A stretch of 64,000 nt of DNA from Paenibacillus peoriae (GCF_022531965.1 NZ_CP092831.1:2861001-2925000), one strand, 5' to 3'; positions 38,801-46,313 are shown, numbered from the stretch's first letter. The notes: generated by a model from the letters alone, not told the origin. Translations and numbers: made by a program.

Positions 38801-41800
38801 AAGAACTTGCCCCACCCTGCTGCTCATTTAAATACTGGAGTAGAGTATGAAGCACCTTCAGGTGAAGTGGAAGAGAAGCTTGTACAATTGTGGCAGGATA
38901 TCCTGGGGGTTGAGAAAATAGGGAGAAATGATAATTTCTTTGTGCTTGGGGGGCACTCATTAAAAGCAATAAACTTTGCAGCCAAAATTCACAAAGAGTT
39001 CAATGTAAATATATCTCTTAAGGAGATATTCAAGCTGCCGACAATTGCAGAAATTGCCAAGTACATCCAGGAAGCCCAAGAGAGTATTTATCAATCTATC
39101 CAGCCCACTGGAGAAATGGAATACTATCCTATGTCGTCTTCCCAAAGAAGGCTGTATATATTAAATCAGCTTGAAGGAGCAAGGGTGGCATACAATATGC
39201 CAGAGTTTATGTTGTTAGAAGGCAGTATTGATATAGAACGTTTTGAGAAAGCCTTAGATCAGCTGGTAAAAAGGCATGAGGCTTTCCGGACCTCCTTCCA
39301 TATGGTAGATGGTGAACCGGTGCAGAAGGTCCATGATGAGGTGGAATTTAGTATCATGTACATGGAAACCGGCGAAGAAAAAGCCTCAGAAGCAGCAAAT
39401 GAATTCATAAGGCCATTTGACCTTGGCAAGGCTCCTTTACTAAGAGCAGGGCTCGTAAAAATTAGAGAAGACAGGCATGTCATGATGCTTGATAAACACC
39501 ATATCATATCTGATGGGGTGTCGGATGAAATACTGGTAAGAGAATTCATAAGCTTGTATGAAGGAATGAATCTTCCAGCACTTCAGATTCAGTACAAGGA
39601 CTATTCCGTATGGCAGAATAAATTGTTTGCTGACGGCACAATCAGTAAACAAGAAGAATACTGGCTCCAGGCATTTAGGGGAGAAATACCAGTACTTGAT
39701 ATGCCGGTAGACTACCCAAGGCCGGCTATACAGAGTTTTGAAGGCGATATGGTCAGTTTTGAAACAGGCCGGGAACTTGCACATAAACTGAACAAGCTTG
39801 CCGTGGATCATGGAGCAACACTGTATATGGTGCTTCTAGCTTCATACAATGTGCTTCTTTTCAAATACACCGGACAGGAAGATGTCGTAATTGGAAGCCC
39901 TATAGCAGGAAGGCCACATACAGATTTGCAGGACATCATAGGCATGTTTGTCAATACCCTAGCTATGAGGAATTACCCTCAAGGTAAAAAGAATTTCAGC
40001 GAGTTTTTGATGGTAGTAAAAGAAAACGCTCTAAGGGCTTATGAAAACCAGGATTACCCATTTGAGGAACTTGTGGAGAAGCTTAGCATTAAGCGGGATT
40101 TGAGCAGAAATCCGCTGTTTGATACTATGTTTGTCTTGCAAAATAAAGAGGCATCAGAATTTAAGATGAATGGGCTAAGGTTCATGCCCTATGATAATGA
40201 GTTCAGGGCGTCCAAATTTGATTTGACCCTAAACGCCCAAGAGACCCAGAATAATATTGTATTTGGGTTAAAGTATGCTACTCGTCTGTTTAAGAAAGAG
40301 ACAATAGAAAAACTTGGGGTCCATTTCATCAATGTACTGGAAGAGATCACAGCTTACCCCGAAAAGATGCTGTCCGAAATAAATATACTATCTCAGGATG
40401 AAAAACAGCAAATACTAAATAGTTTTAATGATACAAAGGCAGAATACCCTAGGGATAAGACTCTACATGAGCTGTTCCAAGACCAAGTGGAAAGGACACC
40501 TGATAATGTAGCTGTAGTGTTTGAGGACAAGCAATTAACCTACAGGCAGCTCAATGAAAAGGCAAATCAGCTTGCCAGAGCACTAAGAAGTAATGGTGTA
40601 AAGCAAAACAGCATAGTTGGAATAATGGTAGAAAGATCCGTAGATATGCAGGTTGGAATACTGGGGATTTTAAAAGCAGGAGGTGTCTATTTACCAATTT
40701 CAACCAAACTTCCTGAACTAAGAATAAAAAAATTACTGGAAGATAGTAATGCAACTATGCTGTTGACGCAATCACATTTAGCGGATAAAGCAGAGTTTTA
40801 CGGTAATATATTACTGCTTGATTCCCCTGAAATATACATTGGAAGTGCTGAAAACCTTGATAAAATAAATAAACCAGAGGACTTAGCTTATATCATTTAT
40901 ACATCGGGATCTACTGGAGTTCCGAAGGGTTCAATGATAGAGCATCGAAGTGTAGTTAACTTGGTTTATGGACTAAGAAAGCTTGTCTATGAAAATTATG
41001 ATAATTATTTAAATGTTGCCCTTGTGTCCCCTTACTTTTTTGACGCATCTGTAAAACAAATATTTGCGGCTTCTCTCCTTGGCCATACGCTGTTTATAGT
41101 TCCTGAGGATACAAGGCTAGATGGTGAGGGCCTTCTAAAGTACTATAACAGGAATTCAATTGCTGTTTCAGACGGAACACCAGCACATATAAAGCTTTTA
41201 ACAAATACTGCCAGGCCTGGCGAAAGTCTTTCAGTTATGCAGTTTATTATCGGAGGGGAAGAACTTTCATGTAAAGGTATACAAGGTTTCTATGATCGGT
41301 TTAAAGATAATAACCCTACTATAACAAACGTTTATGGTCCAACAGAATGCTGCGTAGATTCAACTTATTACCATTTAAGCCGTGAGAAGGTGAGAAATCT
41401 AACAAGTATACCTATAGGTATGCCATTGCAGAATTATAAGATATATATACTTAATGAAGACATGAATATCTTACCGGTTAATACAACTGGTGAAATATAT
41501 ATATCTGGAGATGGGCTGGCAAAAGGCTATTTGAACAAACTTGAATTGACTACGGAAAAATTTGTAGCTAATCCTTTCAGCTCTGGAGAAAGAATGTATC
41601 GTACCGGTGATCTTGGAAGGTGGCTTCCTGACGGAAACATCGAATTTATAGGCAGAGTAGACCATCAGGTAAAGATTAGGGGCTTTAGGATAGAGCTTGG
41701 GGAAATAGAAGTGCAGCTATTAAAGCATCCTTCAATAAAAGAAGCTGCGGTAATTGCAAAGACAGACCAGGAGGGCAACAAGTATTTGTGTGCTTATATA

Positions 41801-42937
41801 GCAGGGGAAAGTGAATCTACAATATCAGATTTAAGGGCGCTTCTCTTAAAAGAACTTCCCGATTACATGATACCACAATACTTTGTTCAGCTGGAAAAGC
41901 TGCCTTTGACAGCCAATGGCAAAATAGATCGGAATAATTTACCCCAAAATGACGGTACTTTAGCTACATCAGTAGAGTATGTAGAGCCTTGCGGTGAAGT
42001 TGAGGAGAAGCTTGCACTGCTGTGGCATGATGCCCTTGGAGTACAAAAAATTGGTGTGAATGATAACTTCTTTGAACTGGGAGGATACTCACTGAAGGCA
42101 ATATCCCTTATAAGCAGAATTTATGAACAGTTAAATGTTGAGGTACCACTAAAAGACTTTTATATGGCCCCAACCATAAAGGAAATTGCCCGTTTTATAC
42201 ACAATACGTACGCCAATGATTATATTACACCAAGTCCGGCAATTCATTTTAATTCAGCAATGGAGAGTCTTATGTTTGCATTCCCTCCAGGAGGAGGAAA
42301 TGGAATAGCTTATGGTAGTTTATCAAAACAAATGAATGCTTATTCCATATATTCCTTTGACTTTATAGAAAATGAGAGCAGGATGGAGGAGTATGTGAAG
42401 GCAATTACTTCTGTCAAACCCGAGGGCCCATATATTCTATTTGGTTACTCGGCAGGAGGTAATCTGGCATTTGAAGTTGCTAAAGTATTAATTGAAACTG
42501 GACATCATGTATCCGATATAATCTTTCTGGATTCGGCTAAATCATTTGTCCTTATTGAGGAAGAAAGCGAAGATGCTAAGAAACTTGCTGAGCAACAGGA
42601 TAAAGAATTTATAGAAGAAAATGAGAAACTTATAAAAGGCATGTTTGGAGATAACCAGGCAGTTATTGAAAAGGCCATTGAAAGAATGAGAAATTATCAT
42701 AAATACACTAGAAGTGTTATAAACTCGGGACAGATAAACTCCAATATCCATCTTATTATATCACAGCAGCAAGACAATGAAGGTGAAGCTGATTTATGTG
42801 AAGGATGGAGAGAGGCAACAACGGGAGAGTTCAAAGTATATAACGGATTTGGCAGTCATTTTGATATGTTAAGTACAGGATATATAGATAAAAATGCGGC
42901 TATTATTAAAGAAATATTGGAAGAGATCAACCAATAG
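32828..42937 (+). CDS. Three-module NRPS with terminal thioesterase
   Basis: A 3369-aa terminating synthetase: C-A(Phe)-PCP, C-A(Gln)-PCP, C-A(Glu)-PCP-TE. Carrier serines are 998, 2044 and 3088 (the last as G-G-Y-S-L rather than G-G-H-S-L). The first C domain (N-I-K-D-M-Y-R-L-T-P-M-Q-Q-G, then HHIIIDG) has the look of a D-donor-accepting C domain with an acceptor communication stretch, which fits the epimerase at the end of the preceding protein. The TE (about 3140-3369) shows Ser3208 in G-Y-S-A-G-G, Asp3235 and His3344, so release by hydrolysis or ring closure is possible. ATG 32828 follows AAGGAGG, 29 bp after the previous gene. Confidence 0.95.
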   Translation: MSDLKKQNIKDMYRLTPMQQGILYHYMMDKNSDAYFEQISLSIKGILDIDCVEKSVNIIIEKYDALRTIFLYENVAKPLQVVMKERKLSVSYEDITSLAEELRDRYIEEYRVKDRKKGFDLSRDILTRLSVIKTGYQSYNMVWSFHHIIIDGWSLANIFREFMENYEALMNSREPESGKVYPYSRYIKWLEGRNQNEAADYWETYLKGYEHQTVLPQNGRFASDDFRIEETEFKISEQITSDLEKFAAKNNTTMSTIIKTIWGILLQRYNNTDDVVFGEVVSGRPHEIQGIESMVGLFINTVAVRVSCDEDKTFTELIKEMQQSVLESDRYSFYPLADVQSKTCLKDALIHHVMAFENYPMDEAVNASSSNGILNVVGMEIFEQTNYDFGILVDGGKELSIKFSYNSLVYDGNFIEKIKGHFQSVIEIVTDNPDMHIRNIDILTEVEKKEIVHCFNNTTEEYHREKTIHQLFEEQAVKTPDNAAVVFEGKQLTYRELNEKSNQLARVLRDKGVKPDSIVGIMVERSLEMVIGIFGILKAGGAYMPIDPDYPKARIEYLLEDSEIGVLISQKQFLEKLEFYGKYIDIEDESLYAGNPMNLEVVCSPQNLAYIIYTSGSTGKPKGVMVEHKGVANLEAFFKTRLNVSESDRIIQFASISFDAAVWEIFMGLLAGATLYISSGDIINDYRRFEEYLNENEITIATLPPPYLANLDPEKVTSLKKVIAAGSASTLELLKKWSNRISYINAYGPTETTVCATVWKADDCETADKSVPIGKPITNTRVFIVDENNNLKPIGVEGELCVSGAGLARGYLKKPELTREKFVPNPFMPGELMYKTGDLAKWLPDGNIAFAGRKDHQVKIRGYRIELEEIEAALLKHADINEAVVIDREDSSVGRYLCAYIVSDREVTVTEIRELISKELPDYMIPSYFMRIAKVPLTINGKLDRKALLLPDGRINTGTEYAAPSGEVEERLALLWQDILGIEKVGRNDNFFMLGGHSLKATSLVARIHKEFNVDIPLKEIFKTPTILEIASYIEDSKESLYQSIQRAGDMEYYPMSSAQKRLYILNQLEGAGIAYNIPGIILLEGTVDKARFEQAFHSLIERHESFRTSFHMIEEELSQKVHDKADLSIMYLETSEEKVPEIVEKFIRPFDLGKAPLLRVGLVKIGEARHIMVFDMHHIISDGVSNDILVREFISLYEGKILPPLRIQYKDYSVWQRELFAGAAISKQEEFWLQTFQGEIPVLDLSTDYPRPAVQSFEGDYISFEADSELAVRLNKLGSDNGATLYMTLLAAYNVLLSRYTGQEDIIVGSPIAGRPHADLQDIIGMFVNTLAMRNHPQGEKTFIEFLKEVKENALKAYDNQDYQFEELVDKLDIRRDMSRNPLFDTMFAIYNVGKAELITSDLSFKPYNKGIEGRISKFDITLNAFETEDGIAFELEYCTRLFKKETVERLGAHYINLLEEIAAYPEKRLYEIEMLSQEEKQQVLYSFNDTALEYPLDKTIHQMFEEQVKKTPDHIAVVFEGKQLTYRELNQKANQLARALREKGVKPDDIVGIMVDRSPEMVIGIMSVIKAGGAYLPVDPNYPLERKRYMMEDSKAKILLTQNHLMDRDDFDGEIIDLSDYDYNFINDVNIKCINKPGDTAYIIYTSGSTGNPKGVCIDNKSVLNLVEGLFQRIYSKYESPLNVCLIAPYVFDASVQQIFAALLMGHALYIVPEEARKDGKKLLDFYSENRIDISDGTPIHVNMMLNSPPIDNNLKVRHFIIGGDVLPFDAVKDFLSRFEDVQPCITNVYGPTECCVDSTEYLITAAGLSGLDNIPIGRPLPNTRAYILGKKLEVNPIGIAGELYISGDGLAKGYLNKTGLTAERFVSNPFIKGERMYRTGDLARWLPDGNIEFLGRMDHQIKIRGFRIELGEIEAQLLRHASIKEAVVIVKEDQQKNKDLCAYFVGENELTITELRECLSKELPEYMIPAYFMQLDEMPLTANGKIDRKNLPHPAAHLNTGVEYEAPSGEVEEKLVQLWQDILGVEKIGRNDNFFVLGGHSLKAINFAAKIHKEFNVNISLKEIFKLPTIAEIAKYIQEAQESIYQSIQPTGEMEYYPMSSSQRRLYILNQLEGARVAYNMPEFMLLEGSIDIERFEKALDQLVKRHEAFRTSFHMVDGEPVQKVHDEVEFSIMYMETGEEKASEAANEFIRPFDLGKAPLLRAGLVKIREDRHVMMLDKHHIISDGVSDEILVREFISLYEGMNLPALQIQYKDYSVWQNKLFADGTISKQEEYWLQAFRGEIPVLDMPVDYPRPAIQSFEGDMVSFETGRELAHKLNKLAVDHGATLYMVLLASYNVLLFKYTGQEDVVIGSPIAGRPHTDLQDIIGMFVNTLAMRNYPQGKKNFSEFLMVVKENALRAYENQDYPFEELVEKLSIKRDLSRNPLFDTMFVLQNKEASEFKMNGLRFMPYDNEFRASKFDLTLNAQETQNNIVFGLKYATRLFKKETIEKLGVHFINVLEEITAYPEKMLSEINILSQDEKQQILNSFNDTKAEYPRDKTLHELFQDQVERTPDNVAVVFEDKQLTYRQLNEKANQLARALRSNGVKQNSIVGIMVERSVDMQVGILGILKAGGVYLPISTKLPELRIKKLLEDSNATMLLTQSHLADKAEFYGNILLLDSPEIYIGSAENLDKINKPEDLAYIIYTSGSTGVPKGSMIEHRSVVNLVYGLRKLVYENYDNYLNVALVSPYFFDASVKQIFAASLLGHTLFIVPEDTRLDGEGLLKYYNRNSIAVSDGTPAHIKLLTNTARPGESLSVMQFIIGGEELSCKGIQGFYDRFKDNNPTITNVYGPTECCVDSTYYHLSREKVRNLTSIPIGMPLQNYKIYILNEDMNILPVNTTGEIYISGDGLAKGYLNKLELTTEKFVANPFSSGERMYRTGDLGRWLPDGNIEFIGRVDHQVKIRGFRIELGEIEVQLLKHPSIKEAAVIAKTDQEGNKYLCAYIAGESESTISDLRALLLKELPDYMIPQYFVQLEKLPLTANGKIDRNNLPQNDGTLATSVEYVEPCGEVEEKLALLWHDALGVQKIGVNDNFFELGGYSLKAISLISRIYEQLNVEVPLKDFYMAPTIKEIARFIHNTYANDYITPSPAIHFNSAMESLMFAFPPGGGNGIAYGSLSKQMNAYSIYSFDFIENESRMEEYVKAITSVKPEGPYILFGYSAGGNLAFEVAKVLIETGHHVSDIIFLDSAKSFVLIEEESEDAKKLAEQQDKEFIEENEKLIKGMFGDNQAVIEKAIERMRNYHKYTRSVINSGQINSNIHLIISQQQDNEGEADLCEGWREATTGEFKVYNGFGSHFDMLSTGYIDKNAAIIKEILEEINQ
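32860..35950 (+). other. NRPS module 7, predicted phenylalanine
   Basis: Code D-A-W-T-I-A-A-V-C-K, the standard phenylalanine code of the gramicidin/tyrocidine type. The carrier domain is almost the same DNA as that of module 3. Confidence 0.88.
35975..39085 (+). other. NRPS module 8, predicted glutamine
   Basis: Code D-A-Q-D-I-G-V-V-D-K, one conservative change from the lichenysin glutamine code DAQDLGVVDK. Segments used: F-D-A-S-V-Q-Q, D-I-S-D-G-T-P-I-H, F-I-I-G-G-D and N-V-Y-G-P-T-E-C-C-V-D. Glutamate is the alternative. Confidence 0.75.
39110..42210 (+). other. NRPS module 9, predicted glutamate
   Basis: Code D-A-K-D-I-G-V-V-D-K, one conservative change from the surfactin glutamate code DAKDLGVVDK. 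It differs from module 8 only at position 239 (Lys for Gln) in the pocket, so the two A domains are close sisters with different predicted substrates. Confidence 0.77.
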
Positions 42938-42960
42938 TTCAGATATAAGGGGTAGATATA

Positions 42961-43683
42961 ATGGATAAGATTAAATTGTTTTGTCTGCCGTATGCAGGAG
43001 GTTCTGCAGCAGTATATAAATATTGGGAACAATACTTGCATGATAGGATTGAGCTTTTCCCGATTGAGCTTGCGGGAAGAGGCAGCAGGATTGGTGAACC
43101 GTTTTACGGAAGTGTTGAGGAAGCGCTTGAAGATATACACCGTATTATCATAAGCAACCTTGAAGAACAACCTTATGCGTTGTTTGGCCACAGTATGGGC
43201 AGTGTACTTGTATATGAACTTGCCTATAGAATAAAGGAGCTCGGACATCCATATCCTGTCCATATGTTTATTTCCGGCAGATATCCTCCGGGTTTTGTAA
43301 GTAAGAAGAAGGTACTCTATGATTTGCCGGATAAGGAGTTTGTGGATGAGGTATTTAAGCTGGGAGGCACGCCCAAAGAGGTTCTGAAAAGCAATGAATT
43401 AATGGAGTTGTTTTTACCGATACTCAGAGCGGATTTTAGAATTACTGACACATACAGGCACATTGAAAAAAACGCTAAGCTTGACTGCGATATAAGTGTA
43501 TTGTGGGGAAAAAGAGAAAAGGGAGCCACTATTTTTGACGTTGCAAAATGGCATGATTATACGTCCAAAAGTTGTAAAATTCATATGTTTGACGGGGATC
43601 ATTTTTTTATACACGATTACAAAAAGGATGTAGCAGCAATAATAAATAGTAGTCTCATCGACTTTGCAGACAATGGTATGTGA
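42961..43683 (+). CDS. Type II thioesterase of the biosynthetic operon
   Basis: A 240-aa stand-alone alpha/beta-hydrolase thioesterase. These enzymes clear misloaded or stalled groups from carrier domains of NRPS and PKS lines. Visible: an N-terminal F-C-L-P-Y-A-G-G-S-A, the nucleophile Ser78 in G-H-S-M-G-S, R-Y-P-P-G in the lid region, and the histidine near the end in D-G-D-H-F-F-I-H. Length is normal for the family. ATG 42961 lies 23 bp after the last NRPS with an AGGGG ribosome site, so it is the last gene of the operon. Confidence 0.93.
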   Translation: MDKIKLFCLPYAGGSAAVYKYWEQYLHDRIELFPIELAGRGSRIGEPFYGSVEEALEDIHRIIISNLEEQPYALFGHSMGSVLVYELAYRIKELGHPYPVHMFISGRYPPGFVSKKKVLYDLPDKEFVDEVFKLGGTPKEVLKSNELMELFLPILRADFRITDTYRHIEKNAKLDCDISVLWGKREKGATIFDVAKWHDYTSKSCKIHMFDGDHFFIHDYKKDVAAIINSSLIDFADNGM

Positions 43684-43717
43684 AGACTGAAGTTTATTTA
43701 AAATTTAATATGAAATC

Positions 43718-43768
43718 AAGAGGCTAAGTTTTTAGGTTGACTTTAATGACCTGTAGACTTAGCCTCTT
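43718..43768 (+). terminator. Two-tier hairpin ending the biosynthetic operon
   Basis: AAGAGGCTAAGT pairs with ACTTAGCCTCTT (12 bp) and a shorter AGGT/ACCT stem sits inside. The T run after it is short and mixed (CTTTCC), so termination may be weak. It overlaps the start of the second 77-bp repeat copy. Confidence 0.6.
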
Positions 43769-43844
43769 TCCAGTCTAATCAAAAATTTCAAGAAAGTAGA
43801 ACCTACGTCCTATTGGAATTATTTCCATGTTTCTTTATTACCAG
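43767..43844 (+). repeat. 77-bp imperfect direct repeat, downstream copy
   Basis: Matches 5678-5754 in the same orientation, beginning TTTCCAGTCTAATC. This copy holds the clean inverted repeat TGGAA-N4-TTCCA, which is broken by one base in the other copy. It lies about 145 bp ahead of the secreted-protein gene. Confidence 0.8.
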
Positions 43845-43859
43845 AATTGTAATCATTTG

Positions 43860-43873
43860 TTTAAGCGCTTTAA
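43860..43873 (+). promoter_or_regulatory. Possible catabolite-response (cre) site
   Basis: TTTAAGCGCTTTAA matches 11 of 14 positions of the Bacillus ideal TGAAAGCGCTTTCA and is itself nearly palindromic. Carbon control of a chitin-binding secreted enzyme would make sense. No strong promoter boxes could be fixed beside it. Confidence 0.4.
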
Positions 43874-43920
43874 TTATGGAATGAACTTGAAGTTTTTGTG
43901 AAAACAAAGGGGGGGAAATA

Positions 43921-43986
43921 GTGCTGATAAATGTTGAAAATGAGCAACACAGGAAAATATCAGAAGAAAAATACAAGGAGGTTTGA
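43921..43986 (+). CDS. 21-residue upstream reading frame ahead of the secreted protein
   Basis: GTG 43921 follows a G-rich site (GGGGGGG, about 4 bases of spacing) and gives V-L-I-N-V-E-N-E-Q-H-R-K, then I-S-E-E-K-Y-K-E-V, with TGA at 43984-43986. The AAGGAGG of the next gene lies within its last codons and its stop is 2 bp before the next ATG. That is the layout of translational coupling or a leader peptide. No family is recognised. Confidence 0.45.
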   Translation: MLINVENEQHRKISEEKYKEV

Positions 43987-43988
43987 AA

Positions 43989-44741
43989 ATGACTAGCAAA
44001 AAGTTTTCTTTTAAAGCCACATCACTTTTGGTAGTTTTAGCAGTATTCTTATCCACCTTTTGCGCAGTCTTGCCGGTGAGCGCAGCCGCTAGGGGAGCAT
44101 GGGCACCAAATACTGCCTATGCAGTAAATGATACAGTAACATATAGTGGAAGTACTTATACCTGTCGTCAGGCACATACTTCCCTCGTAGGTTGGGAACC
44201 ACCTATTGTTCCTGCTTTATGGGAGAAAGGCGGCAGCGGAACTACGCCACCTACAACACCGCCAACAACGCCACCAACAGGTCCTTCAGTAACAAAGCCT
44301 TCCGAAGTTCCAAGCCACATATGGACATACACAATGAATGCGGGCGATAAATTCGGTAAAGGCGGAGATTTTGCTTTATTGCTGAGTGCTGTGATCAAAA
44401 AGGAAAGCAGCTTTGGAGCAGGCTTACCAGGCAGTCCATCAGCCGGCGACGGATTGATGCAGGTAGAACCAAACACACGTAATGCTTATTTATCTCAATT
44501 CAGTTCAAAATTTGTCCCTGCTTATAATCACGGCAGTGAACAAGATCAGGTATACTTGGGCGCCCTGATTTTAAATGAAAAGATTATTAAATTCGGCAAT
44601 ATATATAACGGCTTATTACACTATAACGGAGGAGATTACTGGTATCCGGGAGCTACAGATTCTTATGGCCGTCCTATTCTGGCCAATCAATATGCAGATG
44701 CAGTTTACTCTACTTATAAGGGCTATGGCGGTAAGAACTAA
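43989..44741 (+). CDS. Secreted chitin-binding, lysozyme-like (SLT-type) protein
   Basis: About 250 aa. ATG 43989 is chosen because AAGGAGG at 43975-43981 is 7 bp away; a TTG at 43983 is too close. Residues 1-33 are a Sec signal peptide (K-K-F-S-F-K, hydrophobic core, then V-S-A-A-A). Next is a small aromatic-rich module typical of CBM5/12 chitin-binding domains (W-A-P-N-T-A-Y, V-T-Y-S-G-S-T-Y, W-E). A Thr/Pro linker follows, then a lysozyme-like transglycosylase fold: the Glu in V-I-K-K-E-S-S-F, the G-D-G-L-M-Q-V-E strand, and L-H-Y-N-G-G. It should bind chitin or cell wall outside the cell and cut glycan chains. It stands alone between two hairpins. Whether it acts on chitin or peptidoglycan is open. 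Confidence 0.8.
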   Translation: MTSKKFSFKATSLLVVLAVFLSTFCAVLPVSAAARGAWAPNTAYAVNDTVTYSGSTYTCRQAHTSLVGWEPPIVPALWEKGGSGTTPPTTPPTTPPTGPSVTKPSEVPSHIWTYTMNAGDKFGKGGDFALLLSAVIKKESSFGAGLPGSPSAGDGLMQVEPNTRNAYLSQFSSKFVPAYNHGSEQDQVYLGALILNEKIIKFGNIYNGLLHYNGGDYWYPGATDSYGRPILANQYADAVYSTYKGYGGKN

Positions 44742-44765
44742 GGTGGATTTTAAAAAAAGATAAGC

Positions 44766-44808
44766 AAAATCGGGCTGAAAAATGCGTTTTTTCAGCCCGA
44801 TTTTTTTA
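44766..44808 (+). terminator. Strong terminator of the secreted-protein gene
   Basis: AAATCGGGCTGAAAAA pairs with TTTTTTCAGCCCGATTT around TGCG, then more T. The next IS element starts directly at the end of the T run. Confidence 0.9.
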
Positions 44809-45639
44809 GGGCCTGTACGCAAACTGTACAACTCGTAGAAATCTAGTAAAATAAGGCACATGAGACGAAGATACGAGTTAACGGATGAAGAATGGAATAT
44901 AGTTGACCCCCTGTTGCCCCCAGCCCGAAAAAAACAGGGAGGACGTCCGCGCAAGGATCGGCGCCAGATGCTCAATGCCGTGCTTTGGGTTGCTCGAACG
45001 GGCGCGCCATGGCGGGATTTACCGAGTTACTATGGCCCTTGGTTTTCAGCCTACAGCTTTTTCTGGCGGCTACAAAAAGCGAATATTTGGGGTGAAATAC
45101 TGAAGCATGTCGCCATCGAGCCGGATTGGGAGCAGGTCATGGTCGATGCCACCATCGTCCGCGTCCATCAACATGGAGCGGGCGCAAAAGGGGGCAGGAC
45201 CGGCAAGCAATCGGACGTTCGCGCGGAGGATTAACTACCAAAATTCATGCGATGGTGGATGCGCTCGGCTATCCGCTGCGTTTCGAATTGACGCCAGGAC
45301 AAGACCACGATTCTGTCACCGGCTATCGCCTTCTTCATGAACTGGACTTCTGCCCGGGCGAAGTGTTGGCTGATCGCGCCTACGATACCAATGCCATTCT
45401 GGAGCTTTTGCAAAGCCGAGCGATCACTCCGGTTATCCCAAGCAAACGCAATCGGCGGGTAAAGCGCCCGTTAGATTCTGAAACGTATAAAGAGCGACAC
45501 TTAATTGAATGCTTTTTCAACAAAGTAAAAAACTATCGACGCTTGGCCACTCGCTATGAAAAAACAGCGAACATGTTCATGGCTTTTTTGACGCTGCTTT
45601 CAATTCGTTTATGGCTCAAATAGGTTTGCGTACAGGCCC
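44809..45639 (+). mobile_element. IS5-family insertion sequence (IS427-type), complete
   Basis: 831 bp bounded by perfect 15-bp inverted ends, GGGCCTGTACGCAAA on the left and its complement at 45625-45639, with TA on each side as the likely target duplication. It holds one transposase split over two frames. Higher GC than its surroundings. Confidence 0.88.
44860..45623 (+). CDS. IS5-family transposase in two frames (-1 shift)
   Basis: The first frame starts at ATG 44860 (L-T-D-E-E-W-N-I-V-D-P-L-L-P) and ends at 45234; it carries the first DDE aspartate (M-V-D-A-T-I-V). The second frame, shifted by -1, carries G-R-S-R-G-G-L-T-T-K-I-H, the second aspartate (L-A-D-R-A-Y-D) and the glutamate (H-L-I-E-C-F-F-N-K-V-K). 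Family sequence passes from one to the other around 45186-45195, where GCAAAAGGGGGC offers a place for the ribosome to slip back one base. In this IS group a programmed shift is known, so the element may be active; a plain deletion is the alternative. Confidence 0.85.
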
Positions 45640-45759
45640 TAGAGAATTGTACAATTAAATTTTTGAATAAGAACAAAGAGAAGGTTCTAAAACAGGCATT
45701 CTCTCTAAAAAATATGTACAATATACTATTTGTGAAAAGTTATGTAGATACTCGAGCAT

Positions 45760-46137
45760 TTGAAGTCCAAAGAAGAAGCGGTTATTATCAACACGACTTC
45801 GTCACTTGGATTCGTGCCACTGGCGGGTGCTGCTGTTTATAGTGCGACGAAAGCAGCGCTCCATTCCTATACGCTATCCCAACGGTACATGCTTAAAGAC
45901 ACATCGGTGAAAATCCTGGAAATTGCGCCGCCAGGGGTTCAAACGTATTTCAATAACGATCCGAGCTCTATGCTACTAGCATCATTCATTGATGAAACGA
46001 TGAAGGTACTTGGTACGGATGCGGACGAGGTTCTAGTGGAAGAAGCGAAAGTATTTCGAAACAACCCGGGCCCGAACGAAGGTATTTTTGTGAACCAGTT
46101 AAACAATATGATGTTTGAGCCGCCAAAGGGTCATTAA
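45760..46137 (+). pseudogene. Short-chain dehydrogenase, C-terminal fragment
   Basis: About 125 aa from the second half of an SDR oxidoreductase. The catalytic Ser (N-T-T-S-S-L-G) and Y-S-A-T-K are present and the tail resembles DltE-type proteins (A-P-P-G-V-Q-T, then N-P-G-P-N-E-G). The N-terminal NAD-binding G-x3-G-x-G half is missing and no start codon has a ribosome site, so it is 5'-deleted. It sits between two IS elements. Confidence 0.75.
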
Positions 46138-46313
46138 TCCGTTTAATACTTAGCGTATATTTTCGTTAATTATCTCAACTCGCTTTTAGAAAATCCTTGA
46201 TTATCAAGGGCGTGTACATCGAAGACATGTAAACAACGTATTCGCCTTGACAATGAGCCTCGTGGCATCGGAGTCTAAACACGTGCGCCGATGCCCATAG
46301 GACACGGTTTACC

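Noticed and set aside
18745..41940. The regular approximately 3.1-kb repetition along the synthetase genes as a satellite or tandem repeat array
   Set aside because: It is the ordinary C-A-PCP module rhythm; only the 1,458-bp and 210-bp tracts exceed normal module similarity.
6814..42850. Many open frames of 60-150 codons on the strand opposite the synthetase genes
   Set aside because: They follow the periodicity of the sense genes, recur at matching places in repeated modules, and lack ribosome sites and family motifs. They are shadows of the large genes.
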